NCBI GenBank assembly: GCA_016584495.1
Contig: WAID01000011.1
Coordinates: forward strand, 186,001-250,000
Direction: 5' to 3'
From: Celoporthe dispersa
Taxonomy: Eukaryota; Ascomycota; Sordariomycetes; Diaporthales; Cryphonectriaceae
DNA length: 64,000 bases
Shown: in pieces, positions 42,998-54,460 of the stretch
Layout: every line of letters begins with the position of its first letter
How positions within the stretch are numbered: the first letter of the stretch is position 1
Made by a program: the position numbers and the translations under genes
The notes under the pieces: generated by a model
Database searches by the model: none
The model's input: the letters and a program-made list of their open reading frames with translations, nothing else
Told to the model about the DNA's origin: nothing

Positions 42998-45363
42998 GTT
43001 GAGAGAGGGGTGCGGCGCGACCTGGTCGAGGTCAGGAGGTCGAGAGGAAAAGAAGCCAGAGCAGTACCCTGGCGGTCTGATCTGGGTCTCGTCTACCAAG
43101 GGGCGGACCGGCACCCTTTTGAACCGACAAGGACTTTATCAAGGGCCCAAAATCTGGAGAAGCCCACACGGGCACCTGTCCCCCACAGCCGTCACATGGG
43201 GAGGCGGGGTTCGACCAATGTGCATAAGCTCCATCAATAGCATCCGAACTGTAACCTCGGCGGGAGGCCAGGAAGCTGAGGAGAGGCAATTGCTCTACCT
43301 TGTCTAGCTCCGGGCGCTTAGTGAAGGCAATGGGCCCTTCAGACAGAAAGGATGCGTCATGACAGATAATGGAAAGTCGAATCCATTCAGGAGACCAATG
43401 GTGAAGTTGGAACGCTGGTTTGCGGTCCAGGGGGCGGGGACCATCGGGATAGGAGACTGAAGGGGCACTTGGTCCGTAGGCCGGGGTATGAAGTGCCAGA
43501 TATTGTTTAGCACTTTGTAGGATGGGGAAAGCTGTCAACACACGCACACACACACAGTCGCTTGTTTGTATGTAGAAAAGATGCCCAACGACCAGGGTTC
43601 CCCAGACCCCGCAATAAGTCCCACGGAGAAGTGGATTCTGCTCGAGGCCCTCTGGGGCTTTTGATTGGCGCAAGTGAAGCCTCCTGGTATGGTATCAAGG
43701 ATGGGTATGGGGGAATATCATGAGACGCACCCAGGGTTCCCCGCAAGACAAGTCTGGACCTCGGAGCGGTATTGTCCTGGGACTAATTGACGTCTTGGAA
43801 AGATGCCGTGTAAGCCCTTTTCTTTAGTTTTGTAAACCTACAGTTCTGTCCTATACAAGAGCTTACCTTTTCTTTAGCCGCGCCTTACTCGCTATAATTT
43901 CCTGTTCCGGAAAGTTTATGGCTGCTCCTAGCGATGGCCTTGGTGGTTGGGCGGCAGGCTTCGGCCTCGCCTCTGCTGCTCTCTGCAGTTGATTTTCGCG
44001 AGTAAAGAGTAATGGAGACAGCTCGACACGGCACAGGCTGCCCATGGGGCGGAACCTCTGCCCTTGCGGTTTCACTATGATCCGGCTAGTGATAAAATCT
44101 AACCCTGCTCAGATAGCCAGGTCCGCGTTGTTGGGTCAGCCTGGCGCGGCCGTGTGACTTACTGCCCGTATGTTAATCATAAAAATCTGAAGAGGCGTCG
44201 CTAGAGAAAATCTTAGGCGACATGAAGCCCATTGGAGTTCACCCAGGTCAGGGTCAGGCAGATGGCATCTGGCAATTTGTGCGCAAGAATGTTCCGCACG
44301 TCAACGTCCTCGAGGAACATGTCGACGCCCAAACCCACAGTACGATAGTTCCAAACGTCTTGAGGCCGCCTTAGGCCCCTTTATCGTGTCACGGACGTCG
44401 AGGGTGCTCCACATCGAGACACGTTAATCAATATCCGCCATCCAGGCCTTGAGGACAATGTAGAGGAGCCTTGAGGGCAAACGCCAATTTAGCTCGCATC
44501 TGGGCCACCTCCAAGGCTGGCTTTCGAGCTTGTGGCAAGCACATGATCATCATGTGGCTGGCTGTTACTTTCTCATCATCACCAATGATGCCCTGGACTC
44601 TTACCTCGGCAACTTCTTGTGTCCTCTCAACATGAGAGACACAACTTCCGCTCTACCTCCTTCACGGTCTCCAAGCTCGTTCAAACGCCAAGTCCCAATG
44701 GCTACCTCTGTGGCGGGCCCAGAGAGTTGACCAGCTTCAGGGATTTTCCTGAGTAGATCTAGCTCTCTCGCTCATATGGCCGCAATCAAGTGTTATTGTG
44801 AACAGCTGGGAAAGCACCCGTGGAAGTATCAGCTAGAAGACAGCAGGGGTACGATTAGGGACCAGATGCAAGCGCCATCTCCAGACTATAATATCGACGA
44901 GAAGTTACAGAAGCCTCCAGGAGTGGTCTTTCCCGAGGCTGTGAAGCTCATCTGCACTGCCAATTTCCAAGCTTCCTACTCGCACAGCTGAGGCTTCCTG
45001 AATCCTCTCTTGGCCTCTGGAAACGTGGTAAGAACCGTCAGACTGAAGAAGGCTATAATCCTTTGTTCAGTTCGCTGAGAGCAGTGGACTAGACATCCGG
45101 TATCTCGATGAAGCTCTGGCCTGGGATCTACTTTGGCCGAGTATCTCGGCTTGACAGCTGTTGGCTCAGCCGAAGATAGAGATCGGAATGGGCAGCAAGT
45201 AGAGAAAGAGAGAGAGTAGCAAGATCTTCTACGAGACCCGCCTAGGCACGTGGCACCTCGTCGTAGATCAAGACGACGATACGTCGGCGATGCAGTTCGT
45301 CAATGTTGAATAGCTCTGTTAAATATGATGCTTGCATTTCTTATTCTCAATCTCAGAATTTCA
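42998..45363. other. Intergenic, 2.4 kb, no supported gene
   Basis: Several short open frames exist (for example 44776-44991, plus) but none has a known motif. A (CA)n microsatellite lies at about 43538-43555. The stretch 44215-44990 has coding-like composition in broken frames and could be a gene remnant that I cannot identify. Confidence 0.4.
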
Positions 45364-47346
45364 TCATAGAAGGGGTGCGGCATTTCCATCCCCCCTCAAG
45401 TCGCTTCCAGCAGAATAGATCATCTGGCCACTGACCAGATCATGATGTACCCGGATGACCTGCCCGCGACCAAAGAGTGACCTGTCCATGCCGCGAACGA
45501 ATTTCACCTTGTGGCCCATCCGCTCCAGCTCCCTCGCGACATCCTCGCCAATGCCCTCTTCAAGATACACCGACTCGTCCACTTTCTTGGTAGGATCGGT
45601 AGACTTCCCAGGCAGGCTCACCCCGATGCATATCCGCGGCGCATCCAGGGCTGTCTGCGGGTTCATGCCGAAGCGCATCATGTTCAACAGGACCTGCACG
45701 TGTCCCTGAGGCTGCATCGCCCCACCCATCACACCAAAGGCGGTGTGCAGAGTCCCATCGGCTGCGTTGGTCGTCATGGCCGGAATGATGGTGTTGTACG
45801 GCCTCTTTCCCGGGGCAAAGAGATTGGGATGATTCGAAGGGCCAAGGTGAAAGCCTGAGCCGCGGTTCTGGAGCACGAACCCAGCGCCAGGCGGAACGAT
45901 CCGGCTGCCGAATGTGTCGGCCACGCTGTTGACGAGGGAACAGGCATTGCCTTCTGCATCTGTCACGCAGAGATAGATCGTGTCACTTGTTTTGTGAACG
46001 CCTGAGGGGTCTCCAGGTGTCAAGATCGTAGTAGACCGGCCTGGATCGAACAACTTGGCCCGCTGTGCGAGGTAGTCTCTGGATAGAAGCGTCTCTGGGT
46101 CGATTGATACAGCCGGATCGGTCACGAACCAGCTTGCATCAGCGAACGCGATACGGAGAGCTTGGATGAGAGCATGAAGGTATCTATGAAAGTGTTAATT
46201 AGCTGAAGCTGTTTGGACAAAGATCTTTTTGCCTAACGTACTTGGCAGAGTTGTGATCTTCCTCCTTGAACCTAGGGACCTTCCCATCACTCTCGAGTTG
46301 GGCAAGAATCCCGAGAGCCATCTGAGCAACAATTCCTTGCCCATTGGGAGGGTGTTCCCACAACTGAACAAGATCGCCCTGGATGTCGAACTGTAGGGCA
46401 ATCGAGATCGGATTAACCACCTCGCTCTGGTGCGTCTTCAGGTCATCTAGCGTCATGTAACCACCAAGCTTTTGACTGATCTCCACAATAGCTTCAGCCA
46501 CAGGCCCTTCATAGAAGCCACTTCTGCCCTTCTCGCCCAGAAGTCTAAATGTCTTAGCCAGCAGAGGGTTTTGGATGATCTCGCCTGCTCGGGGCGCTCT
46601 ATAGCCTCCGGGTGCTTCTGGGTCTTCCTTCAACAGCTCCGTCCCGTTCTGCTTTCGTCGAAGCTCGTCTTCCGTTTTGATCCACTGGAATAATGGTAAG
46701 TTGTGGTAGTAGAATACGAAAGACGGTCGCCACCCACGTAGTAACTAGAGATCTCGCTGACAGAACATCCCTCCTCAGCAAGTTGAATTGCAGGTGCCAA
46801 AGCCTGTGCAGGTGTGATCATCCCCGAACCGAACTTCTCGATCATATCTAGCCATGCTGCCGCTGCGCCCGGGACAGTCACTGAGTGGATCGAGGTAGGT
46901 GAAATGCTGCCATGGATCCGGTCACTGATGTTCAGGTCTCGGCAGATATCATCGAGTGTTGCCGCACGGGGCGATCGTCCTGAACCGTTCAGCGCATGCA
47001 CTTTTCTCGTCTTTGCCTCGTAGAAGAGACAGAATGCATCGCCTCCTATCCCGGTCATTGAAGGATCGACCAAGTTGAGCACAGCGGCAGCTGCAACAGC
47101 CGCATCCTATAATGGTCGCGTCAGCGATGAGAGAACCCCAGAGATCTTGGTCCAGAGCGTTAAAGCATGTGAGTTATTTACTGCAGCATTACCGCCATCT
47201 CGAAGGATCTGAAGACCGGCCTCAGTCGCTAAGGGGGAAGTGGTGGACACGATACCCTTGGTGCTGTGCACCACACTCCGCCGGCTTGGGAAGCTGACGA
47301 ATGCCCCATCGTCCGAAGGGTATTTGCCATGACGCTGTGCAGACAT
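45364..47346 (-). CDS. Gamma-glutamyltranspeptidase-family Ntn hydrolase
   Basis: A GGT-like enzyme of about 590 residues in four exons. Exon 1 begins at ATG 47346 (Met-Ser-Ala-Gln; an in-frame ATG at 47469 is less likely). Intron 1 joins to give Gly-Gly-Asn-Ala-Ala-Asp-Ala-Ala-Val-Ala, the classic GGT motif. Intron 2 joins Ser-Ser-Tyr-Tyr to Trp-Ile-Lys-Thr, and intron 3 joins Asn-Ser-Ala-Lys to Tyr-Leu-His-Ala. The autoprocessing/catalytic threonine lies in Ser-Asp-Thr-Ile-Tyr-Leu-Cys-Val-Thr-Asp, followed by Gly-Asn-Ala-Cys-Ser-Leu-Val-Asn-Ser. Gly-Ser-Gly-Phe and Gly-Gly-Ala-Met-Gln-Pro-Gln-Gly-His later in the small subunit fit YwrD-like members. These enzymes cleave gamma-glutamyl bonds or act as acylases. 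No signal peptide is visible, so it may be cytosolic. The frame is intact. Confidence 0.85.
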
Positions 47347-47858
47347 TGTAATTCTGGTTACCGCAGTCCCGCATATATGATCCTCGGGTCCCAGATCCTC
47401 TGTTCTGTTGCTTCTCGGATAAGTCCTCAAGGTGAGAACCGAGGTTGTCGTGGAGCTGAGTTTGGTCATGCATGTCTCCGAAAACCGGCGTCAACTTCGA
47501 TGACTATTGTTGTGCAAGTCGCGGCTAGTATATGCGGTCATGCTTAACCACAGCAAACAGATGCCGCGGATGATCATGGCCAACACATTATATTAGATAT
47601 GAGCAAGTCCGTATTAATAGTCTGGTATATAAAAAGACGATCATTTCGTCCAAAAAAAACCAACCCAGATAGTCCTATTGATATACCATCAAATGTGTCG
47701 CTCCAAATCAGAAGGAGGATGCGCAAATGCTCCTCATGAGAGCTACATGAAGACATGCAGTTCTCAAGAGACGCGATAATTTCAGAAGAGCCATGATTGA
47801 TGTGAAAAAAAAAAAGCGTAAAACTGGCTTATACCAAGTGCATTCTTCCAGAGTTCCA
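47347..47858. other. Intergenic
   Basis: It holds the GGT promoter and the 3' region of the SnoaL-like gene, both on the minus strand. No gene is seen. Confidence 0.5.
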
Positions 47859-48618
47859 TCATAGCTCCGGTCGCTCAGTAGGCACTTCGGCCAAAGTATC
47901 CACAAACTCTCCTATATCTGGCTCTTGATCACCTTGGCAAGGGATTTCCGTCGGTGACACAGATGGCTGTACGATATAATCGTCGTAGGAAAGAAGCGAA
48001 CCTGATCGTACGTCCAAGATGGGCTTGTTGTCGCTGTCCTTGGCGACGGTGAACCGCGTCGAGTAGCTTGCGATTGAAAAGAGGTCAGCCATGGAAGCCA
48101 ATGCGCAAATAGATAACCTTGAGTCCATCCTGCTATCGATGGATGCCCAAACTCACTAAGCTTGCGAGCAGTTCCTGCCCCGGTACGTCGTCTGAATCAC
48201 GCCCTGGACCTCGTAAACCTTGCTCGAAGTCGTGTCCGCGAACACATCCGTGGCATTTGGCACGTGGTGCCATAGCTTAGATCCATCTTTGGGCATCAGA
48301 GCATGTTTCAGCTCGGTGATCCGCTCAGCCCCAACGGCGGTGTACTGCAGGACGATGAGAGACCCATTTGGCGTGAAGAAATCCGTAAAGGATGTCGTCG
48401 ATGCTGGATCTTCGGTCTCAGCATAGAGCCTGGAGAGAGATATCAGATCTTGTATGCGCTCCTGAATTCTAGGTGGAGGTCAAGATTACCTACACCTGCA
48501 AGTAATTTCTGAAGCCTGGCTCAACTTGCGCAGAGGGTTGATAAAGGCTCATGTCAATAGCGGCCGCCAGGCGTGCGGCCGCGACAGCCATGAGTGCCCA
48601 CGCGAATGATAACTCCAT
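47859..48618 (-). CDS. Small secreted SnoaL/NTF2-like protein
   Basis: A protein of about 200 residues assembled from three exons. Exon 1 (from ATG 48618) encodes a clear signal peptide (Phe-Ala-Trp-Ala-Leu-Met-Ala-Val, Ala-rich) and ends at a GTAGGT donor. Exon 2 starts Leu-Tyr-Ala-Glu-Thr-Glu-Asp-Pro and includes Phe-Phe-Thr-Pro-Asn-Gly, then runs to Arg-Gly-Arg-Asn-Cys-Ser-Gln-Ala. Exon 3, entered through a GTGAGT donor and a CAAG acceptor, starts Tyr-Ser-Thr-Arg-Phe-Thr-Val-Ala and ends Pro-Glu-Leu. The pattern of an Asp/Phe helix, then strands ending in Tyr-Ser-Thr-Arg-Phe, suits the cone-shaped NTF2-like fold of fungal secreted SnoaL-like proteins. Two cysteines are left outside the signal. 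Function is unknown. Confidence 0.65.
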
Positions 48619-49056
48619 GACGGCAAGCTCAAATGAAATATGAATCTCCCTAGTAGAATTCAATAGACGCCCTGTTCAGCTGACAGGGCCGGGTGGTCAA
48701 GTGGTGAGAGTGGCAGTGATGCGTCCTGTGTGTGAAAAATCGCATTTGAGATAATTACAGTGGGCTCGGATTAGTGCGAACCCACACAGTACGTGAAAGT
48801 ACAATTGTGCCGAGGCACTGAGGCTTCATTGAAGAGACAATTTGTGGATATAATTAATGATATCACACCCTTAAAAGCATCATGGCTCCAGCTTTTCACA
48901 CCAGAGATACTGAAAATATAAATGACTGGCCAAGACCCGCGAACACAATCGTGGTCACCTGCACGGTCCCTGCCCATCAGTGCATCCAGGTTTCGACAAT
49001 CTCAAGCCAACGTGATCGTACGTACACCTCTGTGGTGGTCTTCACGACTCTCTTCC
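48619..49056. other. Intergenic
   Basis: It holds the promoter of the SnoaL-like gene and the 3' region of the next minus-strand gene. No gene is seen. Confidence 0.5.
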
Positions 49057-50692
49057 CTAGGGCTTCAGGGAGAAGTGCCGCACGGCGCGCTCCAATGCCA
49101 GTCCGCCAATTCCAGCACCAAGGACCGACAGGGTCCATGGGTTGGTGGCCTCCCGCGCCTTGGGCCAGAAGCTGTTCTTGGTATGTTTGTACTCGGAGAA
49201 CTCTTGAGCCTTCACTGGGCTTGTCTTCGCATAGCGTTGCGCCTGTGCCGCTTCGTCCTGGGCATTACCGCCGACGTAACGGAGGAAAGCATAGTTTGCG
49301 ACCGAACCCAGAAGGACAATTGGGTGGATCTTCCCGGAGCCCCAGAGGAACAGAGGGAAGGAGAAGTGAACCAGGGCGTCGCCGAGGTAGCTGAGGAACC
49401 TCTGTGTCAACGAACGAAGTAGGAAAGGATATTTCGTGGGGAGGAGCGGGAGAGGGGATGCTTACTTGGGATGTCTGACAATACTCCAGACACCGTCGCG
49501 GTTCAGGTTCGAGTCGTCGGTCTTCTTGTGACGGTTGAGCTGGTAGTCGGCAAGAACCTCAAGTGCAAATCCGGCACTGAACACGAAGACAGCTAGGTCG
49601 TGAGCCAATTCGATGGGCGCAGACAGTGACGAGCGAGCACTAGGAGGTCTCTGTCAGCATAGCTAACAAGCAGAAGGTAAGGCAAGGCTATCGGTGGGCG
49701 TACCTCGCGTATGGGTTGCGGAAAGGCAGGGTGAAAGGCAGCGAGATGAGAGCCTGGAAGACAGCCTCTGGGAGGAACATCTTGAAGAATGCCTTGTTCC
49801 AGAACCCAGGCTCGTCTTTCTCTCCGAGATACCGGGCATCATCTGACCTTGCCTCCACGGATCGAGACGCGACCTGGTAGAACAGACGAGCACCCCAGGC
49901 TGTAACAGCCCCGAGCATGACCTTGTCAGGATAAACGAGGGAAGAGAAAGCAGCTCCGATCGGAACGCCATCATATACAACGCGTGTACCAACGGCGCTC
50001 CACCAGGCGTTGACGACCTGTCCAGTCGGCCACAGCCAGTCTTTGCCATCCACTCGATTAGCCACCCGCGAGGCTGTGTATGCGACGATGGACAATCCGG
50101 CGTGCAAGCCCAGAGATGGCAGCAACGTATTCTTCAGGATGCCCACGGCAGTGGCGTCGCTAGGAATCCTGTAAGGTCGCCCAGTGTTGAAGTGGGTGCC
50201 GTAGATCTCCTGTTCAGAATTACCACCCGCAGGCTGGCGGACAGGAATACCGACCCGCTCCGCTGTAGGATTGTTGGCCTCGCTCCTGCTCCAGTGGGAG
50301 GCATAGCGATCCTGCTCCGCCCCAGACGTGTTCCACATAGGCACCTTTACGCCGTAGGCCTCGGGGTTTCGAGCCTCGGACGGGCTCCAGTGGGCAGCGT
50401 ATCGGTCCTGTTCGGCACCAGAGGTGGTAGGGACGCGGAAGGAGATGCCTTCTGCCTCTGGGTTGCGAGCAGCAGTGCGGCTGAGGTGAGCTGCCCAGCG
50501 GTCTTGCTCGGCCCCGGATGCGGTGGGAACAGGCACGGGGATCTCTCGTGAGGTCGTTCCGCTGCTGAAGTGACCTCCAAATCGGTCCTGCTCAGCGCCT
50601 GAGCCCCGTGGCACAGGGACGGATACAGGCTCTGATGTTGGATTGTCTGGTTTTGCTCCCCAATGGGAGGTGTATTTATCCTGTTCAGCCAT
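49057..50692 (-). CDS. Steroid 5-alpha-reductase/DUF1295-like membrane protein with N-terminal repeat array
   Basis: About 500 residues in three exons. Residues 1-173 are soluble and contain six copies of a Glu-Gln-Asp-Arg-Tyr-x2-His-Trp-Ser type repeat. From residue 180 on the protein is membrane-embedded, with several hydrophobic helices. A GTACGC donor and a CTAG acceptor (about 49699-49640) lead to exon 2, which holds Leu-Ala-Asp-Tyr-Gln-Leu-Asn-Arg-His-Lys-Lys, Asn-Arg-Asp-Gly-Val-Trp-Ser-Ile-Val-Arg-His-Pro-Lys, and then exon 3 with Phe-Leu-Ser-Tyr-Leu-Gly-Asp. The Gly-x-Trp-x4-Arg-His-Pro pattern is the cofactor-side signature of DUF1295, ICMT and 5-alpha-reductase folds. The family reduces or methylates lipids; the Tyr/Glu/Asn pattern is not clear enough to choose. 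The frame is intact. Confidence 0.75.
50174..50692 (-). repeat. Coding repeats, Ser-Gly-Ala-Glu-Gln-Asp-Arg units
   Basis: Six units with a period of about 28-35 residues. Copies 2-5 share Ser-Gly-Ala-Glu-Gln-Asp-Arg, then an aromatic residue, two small residues, His and Trp/Phe/Leu-Ser, and copies 3-5 add Ala-Arg/Asn-Asn-Pro. Copies 1 and 6 are divergent. Confidence 0.85.
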
Positions 50693-53091
50693 GCTCGCCC
50701 ACAGCCGTGATAATTGTTGTGGTTCGTCTGAGTCTGGCCGGCGAAGAGCTTGAGGTGGTTTGTTGACGGCAGCTCGGGAGACTCCTGAAATAAGAAGACA
50801 AAGCTCGAAGACGGGGAAAGGAAAAGCTGTGACGTTATGATCTCGTACCTCCCCTGCAGCTCTGTAGCTGAGGATGACATCACAATGACTTAGATGGTGG
50901 TGTGACCAGGCGGAGAAATAGCTTCAGGGTACATTTGTACCCTTGCTTGCCTCTAAGGAATGGAACGAATTGCCACTACTATAAAATCGCCAGAAGTAGA
51001 GCGAGTAAGCCTAAATAAGGCAGCTCGTATTATGGGTTCGGGATCACCCGCTCGTGCATCTGTAGATAAAATTGATATTTTAAATGATAGTTGTCGAGGT
51101 ATGTCTCAGATACTGTTGGAGCATCGCTCGTCTCTTGTCATCTATAGCACGCGTCTCTCGAGATGTAAATGGACACTGTCGCTGGAATGGTGAGATTTAG
51201 AATCATGCAAACTGCCCTGAGCCTTTAGCTGACGCAGGACTGGGTAAGTAAGTACATTGTCCCATCGTTCATAGCACCCAGTAGGCCGCTGCAGCGTTCC
51301 CGATCAAGCTCGAACCGCAACTCATGGAGGAAAAGGAAAGACAAAAAAAGAGGGTCTAGTCTTGAGAGGCGTTGATGTTATCATCTTTGGAACTGGAATA
51401 TTGAAAAATTACCTGTTGTTTTGCATGTGCCGCCAGTGACGGCGAATGAATGCTGCAGAGGATGAAGCCGGGGTCCAGAATATTGCTGGCACCAACCTTG
51501 AGGCATTATGTAGCAGTTGCTTTTATAGTCACGACATTTATCCTGGCCCCCGGCCCTTATGCTACATATTCCGCAGCTGCTCGATGGATACGGCCATTAC
51601 TTCTGTATTGAATGTGCCTCGTTGAGTCGTCAACCATATCATCGTCACTGCTCTATTGGGTTTTCTGACTTATTCTGGCCTAACACTGCATAGACATGCC
51701 CAGATTCACCACTACAACGCTGCGCTCAATAACCCCATTGATTTCCATGATCAGACTTCGGGAATTGACACACCGCATAGCCCCCAGTGGTCGCATTGTC
51801 AGTCCAGGGAGCGATTCACCAGCTACAAATCGTAATTCATGCTCAGATTGGCCAGAATTGTGCGCATAGTTATCTACAGCTACCTTGAACTATCTTTGCT
51901 CGTCAGCTCGGATTTTGGTGAGCTCTTATCGAGCAAAGATGTACACCGCAGGGGTGGAACACTACCCGTGAGCGACGCAGTAATATACAAAATCAAGAGG
52001 ACAATCAGTAATTATGAGTATTAAAATATTTATTTAACAAGACTGATCCACTGAAAGACTGTAAATTCTAATAAGTAATAGAGGCTGTTTGCTCGGGAGG
52101 CTGCCTGGTCAGCACCGTACCGGCACTCACAGCTCACTGCATCCGTAAAGGAGCTGGAGACAATATAGCACATCCTCAGCCCGGCAAGGATTATCGTAAG
52201 TGCCTATCTCGTTGCACGTCAATATTTGGTAGCTTCTATGACTGGCAATGTTGTGTAAAATGGCCAGGACTCCAGGGATACTTGCGGAGTATATTTTCCC
52301 CTACAGGTACTGAACTATTCTCTTTCCTGGTCTACTGTCCAGCGTTGATCAGGCTGAACCGCATGCTTCTGCCAAAGCCTCCCACCAGCCCCTCACGTCA
52401 TCACTTGTGGGCTTGCTGTCATGGCTTTCCTGAAGAAAGTCCATAGATCCTAATCTAGCCTTGCATCACATTAAGTACTTAGTTCGCCTGCATGCTTGTT
52501 TCGTCGTATTCACTTGTAATCAGCAAGCTTTTAAGCAATATCTAAACGGGCTGTCTAGGCGACCTCACTTTTTACTCGTGTTTCCGCGGACCATTTACAT
52601 GTCCCTTTTGCCAACCCCCTGTACTGTCAGCATGCCCCTTCTGCATTGTCAGCACAGCCCCCCGGCTTGTATGCAAGTGCTAGGGGAACTGATGTTCTCT
52701 GTGCCTTCCCCATTAGTAAGAAATGAATCCCAATGTGCCTATCACCCAGTCTCAGAAGCCAAGGGGTGCCTAGACAAGGTAAAAAGCTGTTAGACAAGGG
52801 AATTTAGCCCCCAAGCACTTACTGACAGATCAATCGAGCCCTTGTGGTAATTATTCTCCGCACAACGCGCCTGAGGCTGGGCTCTTGAGGGGGGTCGGCG
52901 GTGTTGGTACTCCTACCCTCCCCAAGCCCACTGCACTCGAAATTTTCCAAGATCGACTTGAGTTCAATTTGACTCTACGTTGAGGATGAAAACCAGTCGT
53001 CCTATGCATGAGCCAGTGTCCTTTTCTTTTCCCTTCTCTTTGTTGTAACAACCGTGTGGCGGGTTTTGCTTATGCCACGAAAGCCGTAACG
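50693..53091. other. Intergenic, 2.4 kb
   Basis: No gene is supported. A 77-codon plus-strand frame at 50960-51193 has lower GC than its surroundings and a stretch (Leu-Asn-Lys-Ala-Ala-Arg-Ile) that faintly recalls a transposase helix-turn-helix; it may be a mobile-element remnant. The rest shows nothing recognisable. Confidence 0.4.
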
Positions 53092-54460
53092 ATGGATATG
53101 CCAATCATCAAACCATCTTCTGCGGGGATTGCCCTACTGGCCTTCTCCATCATCACCGCTGTTATAGCAACGCTGACCGTTATCCTGCGTATCTGGTCAC
53201 GGCACCTTGTGCGACTTCCGTTGGGCCTCGATGGCTATCTAGCCATCGCAAGCTTAGTAGTATACTACGGCGAACTCGTCGTTTTCGCTTTCTACATCCT
53301 ATACGGTGGTGCGGGCACAAACGAGACCATCGTCCTGGAGCAGAGTCCCCACGCAGTCAAGTATGGACTCAAGGTTCGTTGCCATGAATCTTGTTCCGTG
53401 TACCGAGTATGACTGACAAGGAATCGTGTTGCTAATTTCCATAATAGTTGTTGTGGATAGGCCAGTTCTTTTATGGGTTCTCGTCACCCACAATTAAATT
53501 GAGCCTTCTCACATTCTATCTGCACGTCTTTCCTACGGACTATGTTCGCAGGGGGAGTCTACGTGCTCAGCTTCTGTTGCATTGGGTGGTTTCTCGGCAT
53601 TACAGTACGCATCTGCCCCTTCGCCCTCAGCCGTCAAGCCAAGCTCGGGTGACCTGACCTCGCTAATTAATGTCACAACAGATCACGAACCTTGTTCAAT
53701 GCCAACCAATCTCTTACTACTGGACTGGAGAGGGCGACGGCTGGTGCTCCGTAAACCCTATTCTATATTACGAATGGAACTCGGTCGCAAATACTGTCAT
53801 CGATATTTTGACACTATGCCTTCCCATACGAGAGATCGTCCGCCTGCAGATGTCAAGGTCTAAGAAGGTCGTCATCATGGGCGTTTTTCTTATTGGCAGC
53901 ATGTGGGTCCTTCCAACCTCCAGCCTGCGGGCATGCAAGCTGATCTTGAACAGGGTCGTGATTGCGAGTACAATACGTTTTGCGGCCTTGGTCGTTCTGG
54001 CGCATTCAGCCGACCAGACAAGTAACATAACAGGTAATTATATGATAATCTCTGCCAAGACTAATTCAGTCACTGACGAGACCAGTGCGGTACACCCTGC
54101 TGTGCATTTCCACCGTGGCTGAGGTGAATATTGCCATCACCGGCGCCTGTCTGGTGACCTTGGGACCTGCATACAGGCGGCTGCGCTATGGCGACCCCGA
54201 GGCGAGCAGCAGAGCCAAGAAAGGAGGCAACGATGGGCAGAGATGGGGGGATGGGATCAAGACGATCGGCAAGATAACTGTTCGCCCCCGCAGTTCCTTC
54301 CGAACGGCTCGATTGTCAGGATGGGGAGAGCGAGACGCGCATTCTGGGTGGCGGCAGCCTCCATGGCGACGTACCCATGAAGGGAATCAGGGTCGATCGT
54401 GGCGTCGTTTGGACCGAGAGCTATGAACCTATGTCTGAAGAGCACACCAGAAATACCTAG
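53092..54460 (+). CDS. PTH11-like/rhodopsin-fold integral membrane protein, two +1 frameshifts
   Basis: A seven-helix fungal membrane protein (the family once called CFEM-less PTH11-like or SAT4). ATG 53092 begins Met-Asp-Met-Pro-Ile-Ile. Helix 1 ends in Val-Ile-Leu-Arg-Ile-Trp-Ser-Arg, followed by the Gly-Leu-Asp-Gly-Tyr-Leu-Ala signature. Later motifs are Gln-Phe-Phe-Tyr-Gly (start of exon 2), Gln-Cys-Gln-Pro-Ile-Ser-Tyr-Tyr-Trp, and Asn-Ser-Val-Ala-Asn-Thr-Val-Ile-Asp-Ile-Leu-Thr-Leu-Cys-Leu-Pro. About five introns join. Two breaks occur: a G5 run at 53551-53555 (four G restore Arg-Arg-Gly-Val-Tyr-Val-Leu-Ser) and a C5 run at 54285-54289 (four C restore an acidic tail with Gly-Glu-Ser-Glu-Thr-Arg-Ile-Leu-Gly). 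The second correction makes the gene end at TAG 54460. Family members are thought to act as receptors; the ligand is unknown. Confidence 0.72.
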
